A stretch of DNA of 64,000 nucleotides from Hippophae tibetana (Eukaryota > Streptophyta > Magnoliopsida > Rosales > Elaeagnaceae): contig CM072812.1 of assembly GCA_037013495.1 (NCBI GenBank), forward strand, positions 36,228,501-36,292,500, given 5' to 3'. Position numbers and translations under genes: made by a program. The notes beneath the pieces are model-generated. The model had not been told where the DNA came from, did no database searches, and saw only the letters and a program-made list of their open reading frames with translations. Each line of letters begins with the position of its first letter. Position 1 is the stretch's first letter. Positions 12,134 through 24,621 of the stretch are shown here, in pieces.

Positions 12134-13200
12134 ATTTTTTATAAAATTTATCACATATTTTAAAATAATGATTATTATTATACTAAATTATCATATAATT
12201 TAATTAAAATTTATATTTTTTATTACTTAAATAATATAAATTTACTAATAAATTATTAGTAACTTAACAATTATCTAAATTATAATTATTTATTTTTTTA
12301 TACAATTTTATTTATCTTAAGTAATATTTTTTTTTTCATTTTTTTGTTAATGATCTTGTCTTATTTTTTATCAAATAAATAATAAATTATTAATAATTAA
12401 AATATTAACAATTTTTTTATTATAATTTTTATTCATTTTTTTATTTTTTAAATAGCATAAATAATTATCATTTTTATGGAAGAACTATATTAAGCCTTTC
12501 TTTATCAATTAAGTAATACAAATTAAATAATAAATTAATACAAATTAAAATAATATCAATTATCTAGATTAAAATTATTTATCAATTTTTATGCAAGATT
12601 ATTTATCTTAACTAACATAAACAATTACCATTTTTGGTTACTTATATTAAGTTTTATTTTTATCAATTAAGTAATAAATTACTAATAGTTGAAATATTAT
12701 ATAGATTAAAGTTTTATACAACATTATTTATCATAAGTAATATAAATATTTTATCATTTTTTGGTTAATTATCCTACTTATTATTTTTATCAATTAAGTA
12801 ATATAATTTAAATATAAATTATTAGCACCTAAAATATTTACAATTTTCTAAATTACATTTACTCGTTTTATTTTTTTATATAAATTTATTTATCTTAAAT
12901 AACATAAACATTTTTTTTCCATTTATTATCTTAAGTCTTTTTTTATGAATTAAGTAATTAATTAACATGTACAAAGAACATGAGCTGAACTAATTAGTAT
13001 AAAAGTATAGTTCACACTTTATATTATCTCAAAAAAACTATGCATTATAAAATTTTGGACAAAATTATCCACATATTTTAGAGTAATGATCTCTTTGTCC
13101 TTAACTCCTTAATTATTATCTAGTTATCAATTAGTAATAATTTATTTGTATTTAAAATATTAATAATTATCTTAATTAAAATATATTTAAAGTATTAGCA
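12134..13200. repeat. Degenerate AT-rich tandem array, period about 145 bp
   Basis: A composite motif recurs: a word like tttatcttaagtaacataaa at about 12310, 12430, 12601, 12726 and 12889, and a word like atcaattaagtaata at about 12370, 12508, 12662, 12790 and 12948. Spacings alternate between roughly 120-140 and 155-170 bp. The flanks at 12134 and 13053 also resemble each other (cacatattttaaaataatg and cacatattttagagtaatg). Copies are strongly diverged. No coding potential is seen. Confidence 0.55.
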
Positions 13201-15862
13201 TAAATTCATCCTCAATTTATTTTGGGTAATAATATCAATATTATAGTTTTAAATAAAATAAAATCGAATAATTATTTTAATATTTAAATAAATTAAGTGT
13301 AACACACATGTTTATAAATAGTAAATTAAATCATAATGAAAATAATGGTCAAATACCTATTGGAAAATTTTCATCATGTATGCATAATACCTTTTAATTG
13401 GTTTACATGATTTTTAATTGGTTAAAATAGATACAATTATTGTAAGATCACACTATACAATCAATAAATATATTTAAATTTGAACATAAAGTATATTAGA
13501 GTATATTTCATCTATAAAATAATTATCGAATAAATAAAATAGATACTACGGGACATTAAGGGATTTAAATTTACCTCTTTAAAGCTTATCTCTATTAGTT
13601 TAACCCCTAAAAATAGCTTTATAATACAATTATAAGGTACTTTTTTCTAATCCTTACAACTATTTCAGTTAAAACTCTCTCCAAAGATATGTACTTAGGT
13701 ATCAGAATAAATTTGACACCCCTTGATGTTATTTCTTATGAGTATTTATTCATCTATTTAAATGATGAGTTGGCAGATTACTAGTGAATGTTTTGAACGC
13801 AGAAATTGACTTCAACATATGACATTGTCTATGGAAAAGAAATTAGGTTTTTTACCGATCTAAGCTGACAAACAACCCACGAACATTCATAGCATTGTAA
13901 CTATCTTTGTTCTTTTCATCGTGTCCATCACATATTTTCTCCTAAATATTATGCTTGATCCGTCAAGCTTTCACAATGAGTTCCCAATATGATTATGATT
14001 AATTCTCGTCCCTGTAGCCCGTGAACGAGCTAGTCAACTCTCAAGTGCCATTATTTAAACCTGGTGCCCTTTATGATGAAGCAACCACTGATGAAGATCA
14101 CAATCTCTTCACCTCTAGGTCGTTAATTTTGGCCACATAGATTATGGGAGAAAAGAAAGATCCCAATGAGATGCCTTTCAAAGTGCCTAACAAGAGCTCG
14201 ACCTCAAAATGAGGCATAAGTTCTAATGACTTAACCAATATGGAAGACCAGATTTCTTGTTTTATCATAATATGAATCTCACAAGACTATACAAGTTAGC
14301 ACCTCCGTACCTTAATAAGTCCATAACACACTAGATGTGTTCATATGATAGAGTATAGATGTTTTTTCCTAGTCGCACGAGGATATACTTGTGATAGTCC
14401 AAAAATTATGGTCCATCGCCTGAATGTAGATCAAGATGTTAAACCTATCAAGTAGAAAGGAAGGTCAACCAGGATCATGAAGTGAACAAGATCTTGAAGG
14501 TTGGCTACATCACATAATAAAATTGATCAAGGTCGAATTGAATAGAGTTTAACATTAAATGAGTCAAAATGATCGTAGTTCAACTTAAACGACATTAAAT
14601 TAGACGACGTTTAATATGAAATGATAAGCTAATTTTTTTTATTAGTAAAAATATACGAGTTGGGCATAAAAAATACTATTTTTATGGCTACGAGAGTGAT
14701 ATATATATTTTTGGTACATTAATAAAATTCATGAGCATAAAATAAAGATTAAGGGAATATGGTTTTTTTTTTTATCTTTGTGTGACAACATTAAATATGT
14801 TATGAAAAAATCTATTAGATATTTCACTTTAGAAATAACATAGAAACTTTTTTTAAAACATAACAAAGAAGATATAAAAGATAAAGCAAATATTTGTGAT
14901 AATTTCATTCATGCCTAAAAAACACAAAATAAAAGAATTACATTATATATATTTCTTCGAGGTTTTACTTTCTAAAAGAAGTATTATTAACTCCATTAAC
15001 TTAAGGCTACAATTGTATATAATACACAAATAACATATTTTAGTATGAGTTTTATTATAGGATATATAGACATATGTTGAGGTGTTTATTTAAAATGAAA
15101 ATATGAATACATAGTATAATTATCAAAGTACGTTGTTCATATATAATTTACAAAAAATATTAAATTAAAAATATATTTTATAATATATATTCATTTGATC
15201 ATTCTATACATATATTCGTATTAAATATGTATTTTATTGAAAAAATGCTATTAAACATAAATTGTTTTTTATTTGAATATATATTTCTTACATTAATTAA
15301 TCATGTTTAATAAGTGATGGTTATTTTTAAACAAAATCAATAAGTGAGTAATTTATAAAAAAAGATAGACATGCCAGTTATTGTATAAATTAAATTGTAA
15401 TAAAAAAACTATTTTTAAATATTCCAAACAATAATGATAGGGCAATTTTAAATACATTTTACAAAAAGTTTTAAGCATGTATCTTCCAAGCACCTACCCT
15501 CAATATTTGTAAGAGTGATATACTAATTAGTAAGGGAATATGTTGTGTACAGTGTTGCTTTTTAGAGAAGAAGTTAGAGGTTTGAATCTTGGCGACCTTT
15601 AGCTTGCATGTCAAATTGAGCCACAGTCAGGTCGCTAGCACTCGATCGATAATCTTATAATTGCAAATGATTTAAAAAGTTTGGTGTTATCCCTGATGCT
15701 GGTAAGGTTTTTGTTGAACAATAAAATAGATATGTAATTTGAGATTTCTAAATAGAATTTTCCAATGTAATAATTAGGGGAGGACATTTTTTTTTACATA
15801 AACTGATAAACCAATCCAAGTCCAAGATCAAACCAAACCTATATTTTTTTTAAGGTTGGTTG
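13201..15862. other. Intergenic DNA with unresolved repeat debris
   Basis: Mostly AT-rich. The stretch at 13700-14600 is less AT-rich and looks like old transposon-derived sequence, but I could not assign a family or open frame. The stretch at 15540-15760 has a possible tRNA-like box B (ggtttgaatctt), too weak to call. Confidence 0.35.
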
Positions 15863-16904
15863 TGTAAGTCTTGTTATACTTTGTGTCTGTGTGTTGGTAT
15901 CCCATGTATAAAACACAAAGTTTGTTTATTTACTTAGTGTTTCTGACTTCTTTTATGTAAGTTTGGTTACTGTGAATTAGTAATACTCACACACATAATT
16001 AGGCACACATACCATGGGATTGATTTCTTAGTATGCATGTTAGGTCTTCAGTGAAATATTTTATTTTAGTTAGGGTGTGAGTATTTATGAATATTATTGG
16101 ACAAACTTTGGATTGAAAAAATTGGATTTTGGCATCTTGAAGAGTGCCTCGCTAGACCCTCGACGTGGGTGGTTGGTAGTGGTTGTTTTCTTCTATAAAT
16201 ACCCCTTAATTTGGCTCTTCTTACTTATCTCTTATACACCAAAAATCTATAAAAAATTACTCTGAAAATTATTTTTGAATCATAAATTACTTTAAGAATG
16301 TTTTAGTATTTGTGCTAGAATGTGTTTCCTATGGATATTGGTAGTTTGTGATTGAGGGTAATCCTTACGTTTGATTGTTCATTTTACTACACATTATTGA
16401 TCTTTTATTACTAATCACACTACATCAAGTAATGTTGGTTTTGGAGGAAAGTCGGGTTTGTGTGACAGATTAAGTCATTGTAGAGGCAGTAAGCAAGGGT
16501 AGTAATAGGTCGTCTGAACGTCCCAACTAATAGAGATATTGGTGTTTTATTTTTGTTATGATTTTAATTGTTTTATTGCTTGGTAGATTTTTTTGCTACT
16601 AAGTGGTTTTCATAAGTAACCCAAGGATGTTATCACATAGATATGAGTTTTATGGAGGTTTTACCAGTTATATCTTGTGTTATGCATGATCTATTATTAT
16701 ACTAATACAATATGAGTTTAAATTGTGTATGTTACAACATACTAAATTTTAATATATGAATGGAGAGCTTTAATATTCTCTACTTGCCTTCTGTTTACTA
16801 AATAATATATTTGCTGCTTAAACTTTTCAGAATGCATGTGATTATTATTTACTACTGCTATTGTGATATGTTAAATGTTTATCTTATATGTTTCTTGCAA
16901 GTTA
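15863..16904 (+). repeat. 5' LTR of the Sirevirus-like relic
   Basis: Aligns along its length with 24622-25874, starting tgtaagtcttgtt here and tatgagtcttgtt there. Shared landmarks include ttctataaataccc (a TATA-like promoter at about 16190), ggatattggtagtt and actaatcacactacatcaag. It lacks about 165 bp present in the other LTR (near 25130-25290). Confidence 0.8.
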
Positions 16905-17062
16905 AGGATGAGTCTTTAAAGAGTCATAATATTTTTATCCTAGTAGTGTATCGGGTCTAGGACTCTTTCAATTCATATAAGAATCTATGCACCCTTTTAG
17001 GGCTTAACCGCTCTAATGTTGATTCGTTAAACTCACTTTTCATATACACACATTTATTTTTG
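16905..17062 (+). other. Leader of the Sirevirus-like relic
   Basis: Sequence between the 5' LTR and the gag start. The tRNA-Met primer site normally found here is not recognisable; gtatcgggtc at about 16948 is at best a heavily mutated version. Confidence 0.35.
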
Positions 17063-17336
17063 ATGGACTCAGAAGAAAGAGGTAATGTAGGTAGACCTCC
17101 ACTATTCAATAGACTCAATTATGCCTATTGACAATCTCATATGCGAGCCTTCTTGTGGTCCATTGGAGATTGTGTTTGCTTTTTGGTTGATAATAGCTAG
17201 ATGTATCCAACCAAAACCCTTCCTAATAATACTATTATTCTTAAACCCATGATTAAGTGGGAAAAAGAAGAAGAAAGTAAGATATCTAAATGGAATAGCA
17301 ATGAAATATATGTTATCATCAAGGTTATCATACTTA

Positions 17337-18297
17337 GGTGATATTTGGTTAGAGGGAAATGGAAAGGAATCAGAATTGATTCCTTCCATTTGTGTGTTTG
17401 GTTGGACTAAATGGAAGGGATAGAATGAAATCGATTACTAAAGGAGAATGAATCACAATTTCTTCTCCCTTTTTAGGAATCATGATTTCATTCCTATCTC
17501 AAATGTTTTTCCCAAACCCAAAACCCAAAATCCCAAATCTCAAATCCCAAATCCCAAAACTCTAAACCCTAAAACCTAAATCCAAATCTTAAAACCCTAA
17601 ATCCTAAAACCCTAAACCTCAAATCCCTAAACCCTAAACCCTAAACCCAAAATTCCTAAACCCCAAATCCCCAAACCCAAAATCCTAAATCTCAAAACCC
17701 TAAACCCTAAACCCCAAAATCATAAATCATAAATTCTAAAACTTAAATCCTCAAACCCTAAACCCTAAAACACTAAACCCTAAACCTCAAATTTCTAAAC
17801 CCTAAATTACAAATCCTAAAACCCTAAATCCTAAATCCAAAATCCAAAATTCTAAAACCCTAAACCCTTCTTAGAAAAATAATAATTTTAACCTTAAACC
17901 TTAACCCACAAATATAATCCTAAACCTCAAATCCTAAATCCCTAAACCCTAAATCCCAAATCTCAAACCTCAAAACCCTAAACCCTATTTAGAAAAAATA
18001 ACAATTTTAATAATATATTTTCTTTTTAATTAAGTAATAATTATTTAAAAAAATAACGATCTCAATAATATATTTTGTTTAACGAAAAAATAGTAATTAA
18101 ATGACATTATTTAAACTTTACTAACTATAGGGGTATTAAGATAATTTATAGTTTTTTCCATTCCATTCTAGTGGCAAACCAAACACTTTAATCCTAATTC
18201 CGAGTTTGATTCTAGTGGTCAAATCAAATAACATTGTTTTCTTTCCATTCTCATTTCGATTCCAATTCCGATTCCATTCTATGAACCAAATGCCACC
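17337..18297. mobile_element. PIF/Harbinger-like MITE with telomere-like core
   Basis: 961 bp flanked by a 3-bp target duplication TTA (17334-17336 and 18298-18300). The left end reads GGTGATATTTGGTT and the right end, in reverse complement, GGTGGCATTTGGTT. Similarity between the arms extends further inward for over 100 bp, for example around tgtgtttggtt. The TTA duplication and GG-starting ends fit PIF/Harbinger (Tourist-type) elements. There is no transposase frame, so it is non-autonomous. Its core (17512-17990) is a degenerate CCCTAAA-type array. It splits the gag of the surrounding retrotransposon, so it inserted later than that element. Confidence 0.8.
17512..17990. repeat. Interstitial telomere-like (CCCTAAA)n degenerate array
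   Basis: About 480 bp made almost entirely of variants of ccctaaa, with perfect doublets and triplets such as ccctaaaccctaaaccc near 17630. It is interrupted once near 17870-17930 by agaaaaataataatttt. The strand orientation is constant throughout. It lies wholly within the TIRs of the Harbinger-like element. Confidence 0.92.
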
Positions 18298-19637
18298 TTA
18301 ATGAATAATGAAGAATTCAAAGTTATAAAATTTTCAAGCAAGCAGGGGATATTTTGGAGACTACACTTGAAGGTACTTCTATAGTCAAGAGATCTAGAAT
18401 GTTAAAGTTGAATAGAGACATTGAACTCTATTTAACTTGCAAGAGGATGAAACATTTGACAAGTTATATGCTCATTTTCAAACATTGTGAATTGTTCTTG
18501 CAATTTGGACAGATATATTTGCAATGAAAATAAATTGAAAAGATCATTGCTAGTCTCTCTTATCGAAGTAAGGGTGATTGAGTCCATGTACAAGCTTGAT
18601 GAACTCACATAAATGAGTTAGTTGGTGATTTACAAGTCTTCGACCGTCATCACTTGTTACCCAGACAAGATCAAATTACTGCTGAAAAGGGAAAGAGCTT
18701 GGTGCTCAAGACCACCAAAGGTAATGGTCTCAGAAAAGAAGTGAGCGCCAATGTTAAGTGATGATTAAGAAGAAATGACATTATTTGCTAAAATGTTCAC
18801 TAGATTTTTTAGGAAAAAGAAACCCTTTTATGGTGGAGTTGGAAGAGAAAGTTCAAGCTCTAAAGACTCAAAAGTAATATAGATTGATGAAGAATCAGAG
18901 AATGAAGCTGAGAAACCCACCAAAAGCCATCTTAATAAAATCATGTTTTGGGTGTGGAAAGCCTAGTCATATTGCTATGAATTTTCCTTATAAACAAAAA
19001 CTCAAGAACAAGCGTATTATAAAAGCTAAGGTTACTATTTCAGATAGTACTAGTGGTGATGATGGAGATGACGCCAACTTTTTAACCTTTAACCTTATTG
19101 AAGATGATGAAGATGAGTAAGATAAGTTGCTCAATTCTTACAATGGGCTATTGTTGTAGCGTATTAAATAAGAGAAAGCAAAGAAAAAGGCTTTAGATAG
19201 CCTGGATGAAAAGTAGTGTGAGATAAGCACATGGAAGAATTAAAGCTCTTGAGGAAATGAAGTCCTTAATTTATGGTGAATAACATGATCTAACTAACAA
19301 GTATGAGGTTATTCAAAAGATATATCCATATTTGCAAGAAATTCTTAACAAAAATGTTAAGAAGATGAAGAAACTTGAGGAACAATTAAAGTTTTTCGCT
19401 TATAATAAAACTACTCTTTTGTATGTCAATCTTGATCCCTCATCCAATCAGAATGCTGACATCTATCATTTGAAGAAGCACATAATTATCCTTGAAAGTG
19501 CTAAGGAGTATTTTACTTATACTCTCACTGAAAAAGAAGCTAAACTTGAACAATTGCATAAGAGAACTGGAATTCTTAATAATTCAACTAATTACTTGGA
19601 ATATTTTCTTAAGAAAAAAAAGATTTGATCAAAGTTT

Positions 19638-20404
19638 TAAAGGGTAATTCTATGTGAGTGAAAAGGAACTAATTCAATCTTTCTCCATCGTAAAAAAAAT
19701 GATGATTGATTCATAAAAATTAAATGAAATAACCAGTACCACCAAGTCGTTTGGTGATAAATATGGTATTGGGTATAATGAAGGGGTTTCTTCTTCAACT
19801 ATTGTTGCACCTAAGTTGTGAAATCAACTCCTCAAGAACTTAAGTTGAAATCTATTGTTACCACCCTAAAAGGTAAGTTGATTGTTATGTTCTAGCCTAT
19901 TTCCTCTAGCAAGGTGTATGTCTCACCTAAGGTTAGCTCTTCCCAACGCTCTAGTAATGGTCTATTGCCCCTACCTACTGTTACTCCTATGGTGGTGAAC
20001 TCGCACATTTGAAATCCCACTACAAAAATTGACTTCTCATTCTCATACAAAAGTTAATATGTGTTTCTTATTATTCTTCTTCTTCTTCTTCTTCAAGGTC
20101 AAAGAAACATATTCTCTAACTCTTTTGTACGCCCTTGTTATCATTGTGGCACTACTGGCTACCTTGCTAGTAGTGTCCTAGATACTTCAGGAGTACATCT
20201 TAGAGCTCTCTACCTTGCTCACCCATATCTCCTATGTCAAGATGTAGATATTATGGCTTATTTGAGCATCTATGTGCTATGTGCATTATGCATACCAATC
20301 ATAGTACAAAAAGAAACAATTCTTTATCAAAAAGTATACCTGACTCGATTTATATGGATCACTAAACAAGATTTTCCTGAACTTCTAAACAAAACAAACT
20401 TTTA
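19638..20404 (+). pseudogene. Residual gag/pol-junction sequence of the Sirevirus-like relic
   Basis: No long frame survives. Near 20125-20165 the plus strand encodes RPCYHCGTTGYLAS, resembling the second zinc knuckle of Sirevirus polyproteins with its histidine and last cysteine lost. Near 20335-20375 LTRFIWITKQDF resembles the conserved tryptophan/lysine segment before the protease in this lineage. Homology to pol then ends, so this marks the left side of the pol deletion. The assignment is by pattern only. Confidence 0.4.
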
Positions 20405-20889
20405 AGTTTCATATATTTCATATGCTCACATGACACGGAAGCTACGTCCATACTCAGTTTTCCCTCACAAATTCTTTAATTGGAGGGATACTATATAATC
20501 ACTATATGTACGGGATTGAGCCATTTATGTTTTTTTCACTTATGATTGTAGTCCTTATGTACTTATTTTGTGTACTTTTCTTTATCTATCTATTATTTAT
20601 CAATATTATTTTTCTCTTTTTTTCACTTTAAAAAAATCAAAAATATTTATTTTAGCAGTTTGGCACTATCTTTCTCTCCATACCTCTCACCTAGGTGGCT
20701 TGTAAGGCCAGTTTTAAATGTTCATCAAGATGGCTCATTAAGCAATCTAACGAGGAGGTCGATAAGGACCATAGTGAGGTGATTAATCCCTATATATTGA
20801 CCCCTTAACACCTATTTTAGCATACCTTTGAATTGTATCATTCTCTTCTTGTTGTATTTGTATCCCTTACCCTCACTTTATTACTAAAA

Positions 20890-21842
20890 ATGGCCCCAAA
20901 ACGTACTAGAATTATGAAGAAGTCAAAGCAGTTTGAGTCTGCTGGCCCTTCAAGCTGTACACCCATTCTCTTTAAGCGTCCTATTGATGTCCATGATTTT
21001 CTAGCTATCGAGGAAATGTTTGCTTACTTTTCTTGGATTTTTATCTACTCTCATACTTATTATTATAATGATGATTTTGTTAGGGATTTCTATGACTTCT
21101 CTACTATTCTTGTCCTCAGAGGGCATAGAGTCACCTTTTCTAGAGATGATATTATTAGTTTATTATCTTTTTCAAATGTTGAGTTCCCTTCTTTTCCTAT
21201 CATTCCTTTTGAATTTGAAAATATAGCCTCTACTTATCTTCCTAATGAATTTGAACTTGTGAATGAGTGAAACTTGGTTAAGATGGAGAATTAATCGATC
21301 GAGCCTAGCCACATTTATAATGGTAGCATTCTTATTGTAAACAAAGACACCCCTTGTCATTATCTTAATGATGTTATTAGTGTTGTCATTTATCCTCATT
21401 CTCATCACCATACTATCATTTCGTGTAGAGGATACTTCCTTTGTGCTAATATAAATGATAAAACTATATATCTTGTTGGCATGATTTATAGGACCATCAT
21501 TTTTCATCCGATTGCTCCTTCTAATTTTTCACTCCACCATCCCTCTTTGATTTCCAGGTGAGGTTTTATCTTTTTTTTTGTAATATCTCTCTTTCTTGTC
21601 CTAGAAAAGTTTCTCTTTCACTCTCGATATATCCTTCAAGTCATGGCTCACAGCGTTCTTCAACTACCATTTCATCTTCTTCTTGGAACGTTTCTCATTC
21701 TGTATGTTGTGATTCCATTCCTATTTCTTCTACTCCATCTACTTATATTCCTCCCAGTGATAAGTTTCATGGTGTAATGAATAATCTCTTTCAAGAGATG
21801 TGTATTTTTAATCAAAATGTCATAGATATGCAAAGATTTTAA
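20890..21842 (+). pseudogene. Env-like / 'putative plant transposon protein' ORF, decayed
   Basis: A frame starting at ATG 20890 (MAPKRTRIMKKSKQF) runs to 21270. It has a basic, serine-rich N-terminus followed by FVRDFYDFS, VLRGHRVTFSRDDIISLLSF and similar text. This pattern recalls the plant family annotated as envelope-like or putative plant transposon protein, which occurs downstream of pol in Sireviruses. After the stop at 21268-21270, further text in shifted frames (21320-21530, 21600-21842) continues the family pattern, including a Ser/Thr/Pro-rich stretch. The original protein was therefore longer and is now broken. Its function is unknown even in intact copies. The family call is from memory of motif patterns. 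Confidence 0.5.
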
Positions 21843-22377
21843 TCTTTTGCTCAGGCTATTCAACTTCTTATCACCTTGTTGTACCACCACTTGTTAATGG
21901 ATCTTCTTATATTCTGCCTCAATCAGACCTTGACCTGTAGGTTCCAAAGGGCCTTCTTCTCACTCTTATGCTACTTCCCTTGGCTCTTTGGCCTCATTAT
22001 TTCAAAGTTTCAGTGGATTTGAACCCGACTTTCTTTTCAATAGTTTGCTGCATTTTTTCTCCATCCATAGCCTACTACACTACCTTATATCCTACTTATT
22101 TTGTTCAGTTATTTCAGTGGTATCCATAAGGATGATGGTACATGAGAGGGAGACGAAGAGTGTTGAACTCTTATTCTTGTTATTTTAGCTTATTTCCTTT
22201 TTATTTATTACGATAAAATTAGTAAAATAAATTTTGTTTAATGAGAATGATTGTGGTGTGTGTACAACTTGTTTGTTTTCTTTAATCTTCTCTTTCATGT
22301 TTCATAAATGTTAGGATTATCACATACTTATATGCCTTCCTTCCCTCATATAAGGGTATTTCTTTGACTTTCTATGT

Positions 22378-22392
22378 CAAAAGGGGGAGAAG
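22378..22392 (+). other. Internal polypurine tract
   Basis: The sequence aaaagggggagaag stands about 2.2 kb before the 3' LTR. Sireviruses characteristically carry such polypurine tracts between the last ORF and the 3' LTR. Confidence 0.6.
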
Positions 22393-24610
22393 TTTATGTG
22401 CATAATTATGTGATTGTTGCTATACAGTGTGTTGCAAGGGTGATGAATAAAGGATTGCATTGCCCTTTGTTGCTTGACTTGCATACAATTATGAGGAGTG
22501 TTGCATGAAGTCAGAGAGAGTTATGTATTTTACATACGTTTTTACATGTGTTATTGCATGTTTATAGATGTTTTACCTATCGATATGTATCTATATAGGG
22601 GTAACATGATAGTATTTGGATAGACTACACGTTATTTATGCATAATACATTCACTTGATATGTGCAGGTAATATGTGTAGATTGAAGTCATCGATCTTCA
22701 CATGTGCTATGTACAGTTTTGTTGAGAGCCTCATGCTTTATACTAACAAATTGTGGATGAGTTGATCCAAGAAGATGGATGGATGATGAGAGGTTAAAAG
22801 ACACTAAATATTACATGATTTATTTGATCTTTAATGTCAAAAATAGATTTACATTTGCATAATTTTATCATTATTTTAGAAAATCTATGTTTTTTGAATT
22901 GTGAATATATTTTATTGTTTTTTAAGTATTTATAACTTCAAATTGATTAAAAAGATCAACATATGAAGAGTCATACCTAAAAGCACTCAATTACAACTTA
23001 GGAGATTCTAATAACAAACATATACAAGCCTTACATATGTACCAATCAAGATGTAAGGGGATAAAATACAAAGAAAATTAGAGACATATAGTACAACAGA
23101 GGCCATAAGGGTAATTATATTTGTACAACGGAGGCCATAAGGGTAATTGATCGTAACTTTCACGTATACCAGAATTATCAAGCGTTACAACAATGAACAA
23201 AATATGAAGCAGCATACAACCTCACGATCCACAATGTTCATCTCATTTTAGCATTATTCCCGACTATAAATATAGCTCTTCACCGCTTATATGATCATCC
23301 CACAATTGAAAACAATTAGCTTGTAAAAAGACACAAATTCTCTTAAAGAATTTGGGATAGTTTTAGATTTTATTTTTTAGTTATGTAGAAATTCTTTCGA
23401 TCTAATAAATAATATTGAGATATTTGTTTGGGGTTTTTTAGATACATATCAATACTAAATTCTGCACTTTAAAGGATATGCTTGAGGTATAAATTTTAAA
23501 TGTATTCTTCTATTTTCAGATTAATTTTATGTGTTGTTTTAAATGTTACTTTTAATATTCTGATAATTTATTAATCTAAGCATTTCTTACTAAAAATATT
23601 ATGTGATATTAGTTAAGTTGTTATGCTTGTAAAAATTAATTTAGGTAAATAATTTTATAATATAAATTGATTTTTATTTCTTCATTCAATAATCTTACAA
23701 AACTTATTTCAAAAAAAATGTATTGATGACATATTTTTCGTAGTAAGTTTAAAATATAAAAGTCAAATTTATGAATTGATTATTTCGATGTGATTAGAGT
23801 ATTATTATATTTTAAAGATTTTTCACAATGATTTATTATTGAAAAATATATTGAGAACATGTTTTTTTGTAATAGATTTAAAATCTAAAAGTTAGTTCTC
23901 AGATATATCAATCTTAATTCCAACTTTGATACTTGAATGAGAGTTTAAATTATTTGCTCCACCTTAAACATTGAATTAGATAGTTTGTTATTTCTTTAGA
24001 AATAAACCATAATTTAATATTAATCAATTGGTAGAAACCCCTAAATATGTTAATTGATTTTTATTAACAAAGAATTTGGGCCTCTGAAAGGATATTTTCA
24101 TATAAAAAAATCAATAATATTAATTTTTATATTTATTAACCTAATTAACGTGAGCAACTAGTATATCTCATAAATTTTTCATTCAGTGTAAAATGTTTTC
24201 CTGGTTGATGTTTATTGAATCAAATCTATTTTTAATTTTATGTCATTAGAATAGAATCTTCAAAACTAAAACAATTGTGATAAGATATTTAGGTTTATTT
24301 TTTATTTTTAAGAATTTTGTTTAATTATTTAAAAATCACGTAGTTTCTTCTTATATTGACCTTAGAAATATACACATTGTTTTTTACAAAGTGATTCGTG
24401 CACTTGCAAGTTATTTATAAATACACAAAATTTGTGTATCAAGTTTTTATACATCAAATAGAACGCACAAGATAGATGCACTTGGTGTAGGTGTGTTTTT
24501 AAGTTTTGGTGTTCGTCGATGTTTTGTTTATCTTTAGGTCATCTTCATGATCGTCTCATGATTGATGTGCATATGTATTTAATTATGTAGTACTTTGGCA
24601 CAAAAAGCCA
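22393..24610. other. Non-coding 3' region of the Sirevirus-like relic
   Basis: No gene is seen. A 32-bp-period direct duplication lies at 23091-23145 (gtacaacagaggccataagg and gtacaacggaggccataagg). The stretch 23240-23460 has a TATA-like actataaatatag and an LTR-like look, so a nested solo LTR is possible but unproven. The rest is AT-rich. Confidence 0.4.
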
Positions 24611-24621
24611 AAGAGAGAGAT
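24611..24621 (+). other. Polypurine tract next to the 3' LTR
   Basis: The sequence aagccaaagagagagat directly precedes the 3' LTR start at 24622, the expected position of the plus-strand primer. Confidence 0.55.

Larger units (their letters stand above)
17063..19637 (+). pseudogene. Decayed Sirevirus-like gag, interrupted by a MITE
   Basis: The start ATG at 17063 opens a frame with the gag signature RPPLFNRLNYAY followed by a stop where tryptophan is expected, then MRAFLWS. The frame is cut at 17336 by an inserted element (17337-18297) and resumes after 18300 with gag-like words such as LEGTSIVKRSRM and, near 18600-18640, ELVGDLQ-like text. The CCHC knuckle near 18945-18990 reads CFGCGKPSHIAMNF, so its last cysteine has become phenylalanine. 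A lysine-rich segment with coiled-coil character (19332-19625) matches the usual tail of such gag proteins. Many frameshifts and stops mean no capsid protein can be made. Confidence 0.75.

Noticed and set aside
12134..13200. CRISPR-like array
   Set aside because: Units are diverged, about 145 bp and AT-rich, without constant short repeats and unique spacers; the organism is a plant.
15540..15760. Another tRNA-like SINE
   Set aside because: Only a weak box B resemblance (ggtttgaatc); no box A at the right distance.
17512..17990. A chromosome end or fused telomere
   Set aside because: The array is degenerate, enclosed by transposon inverted ends with a TTA duplication, and has retrotransposon gag on both sides.
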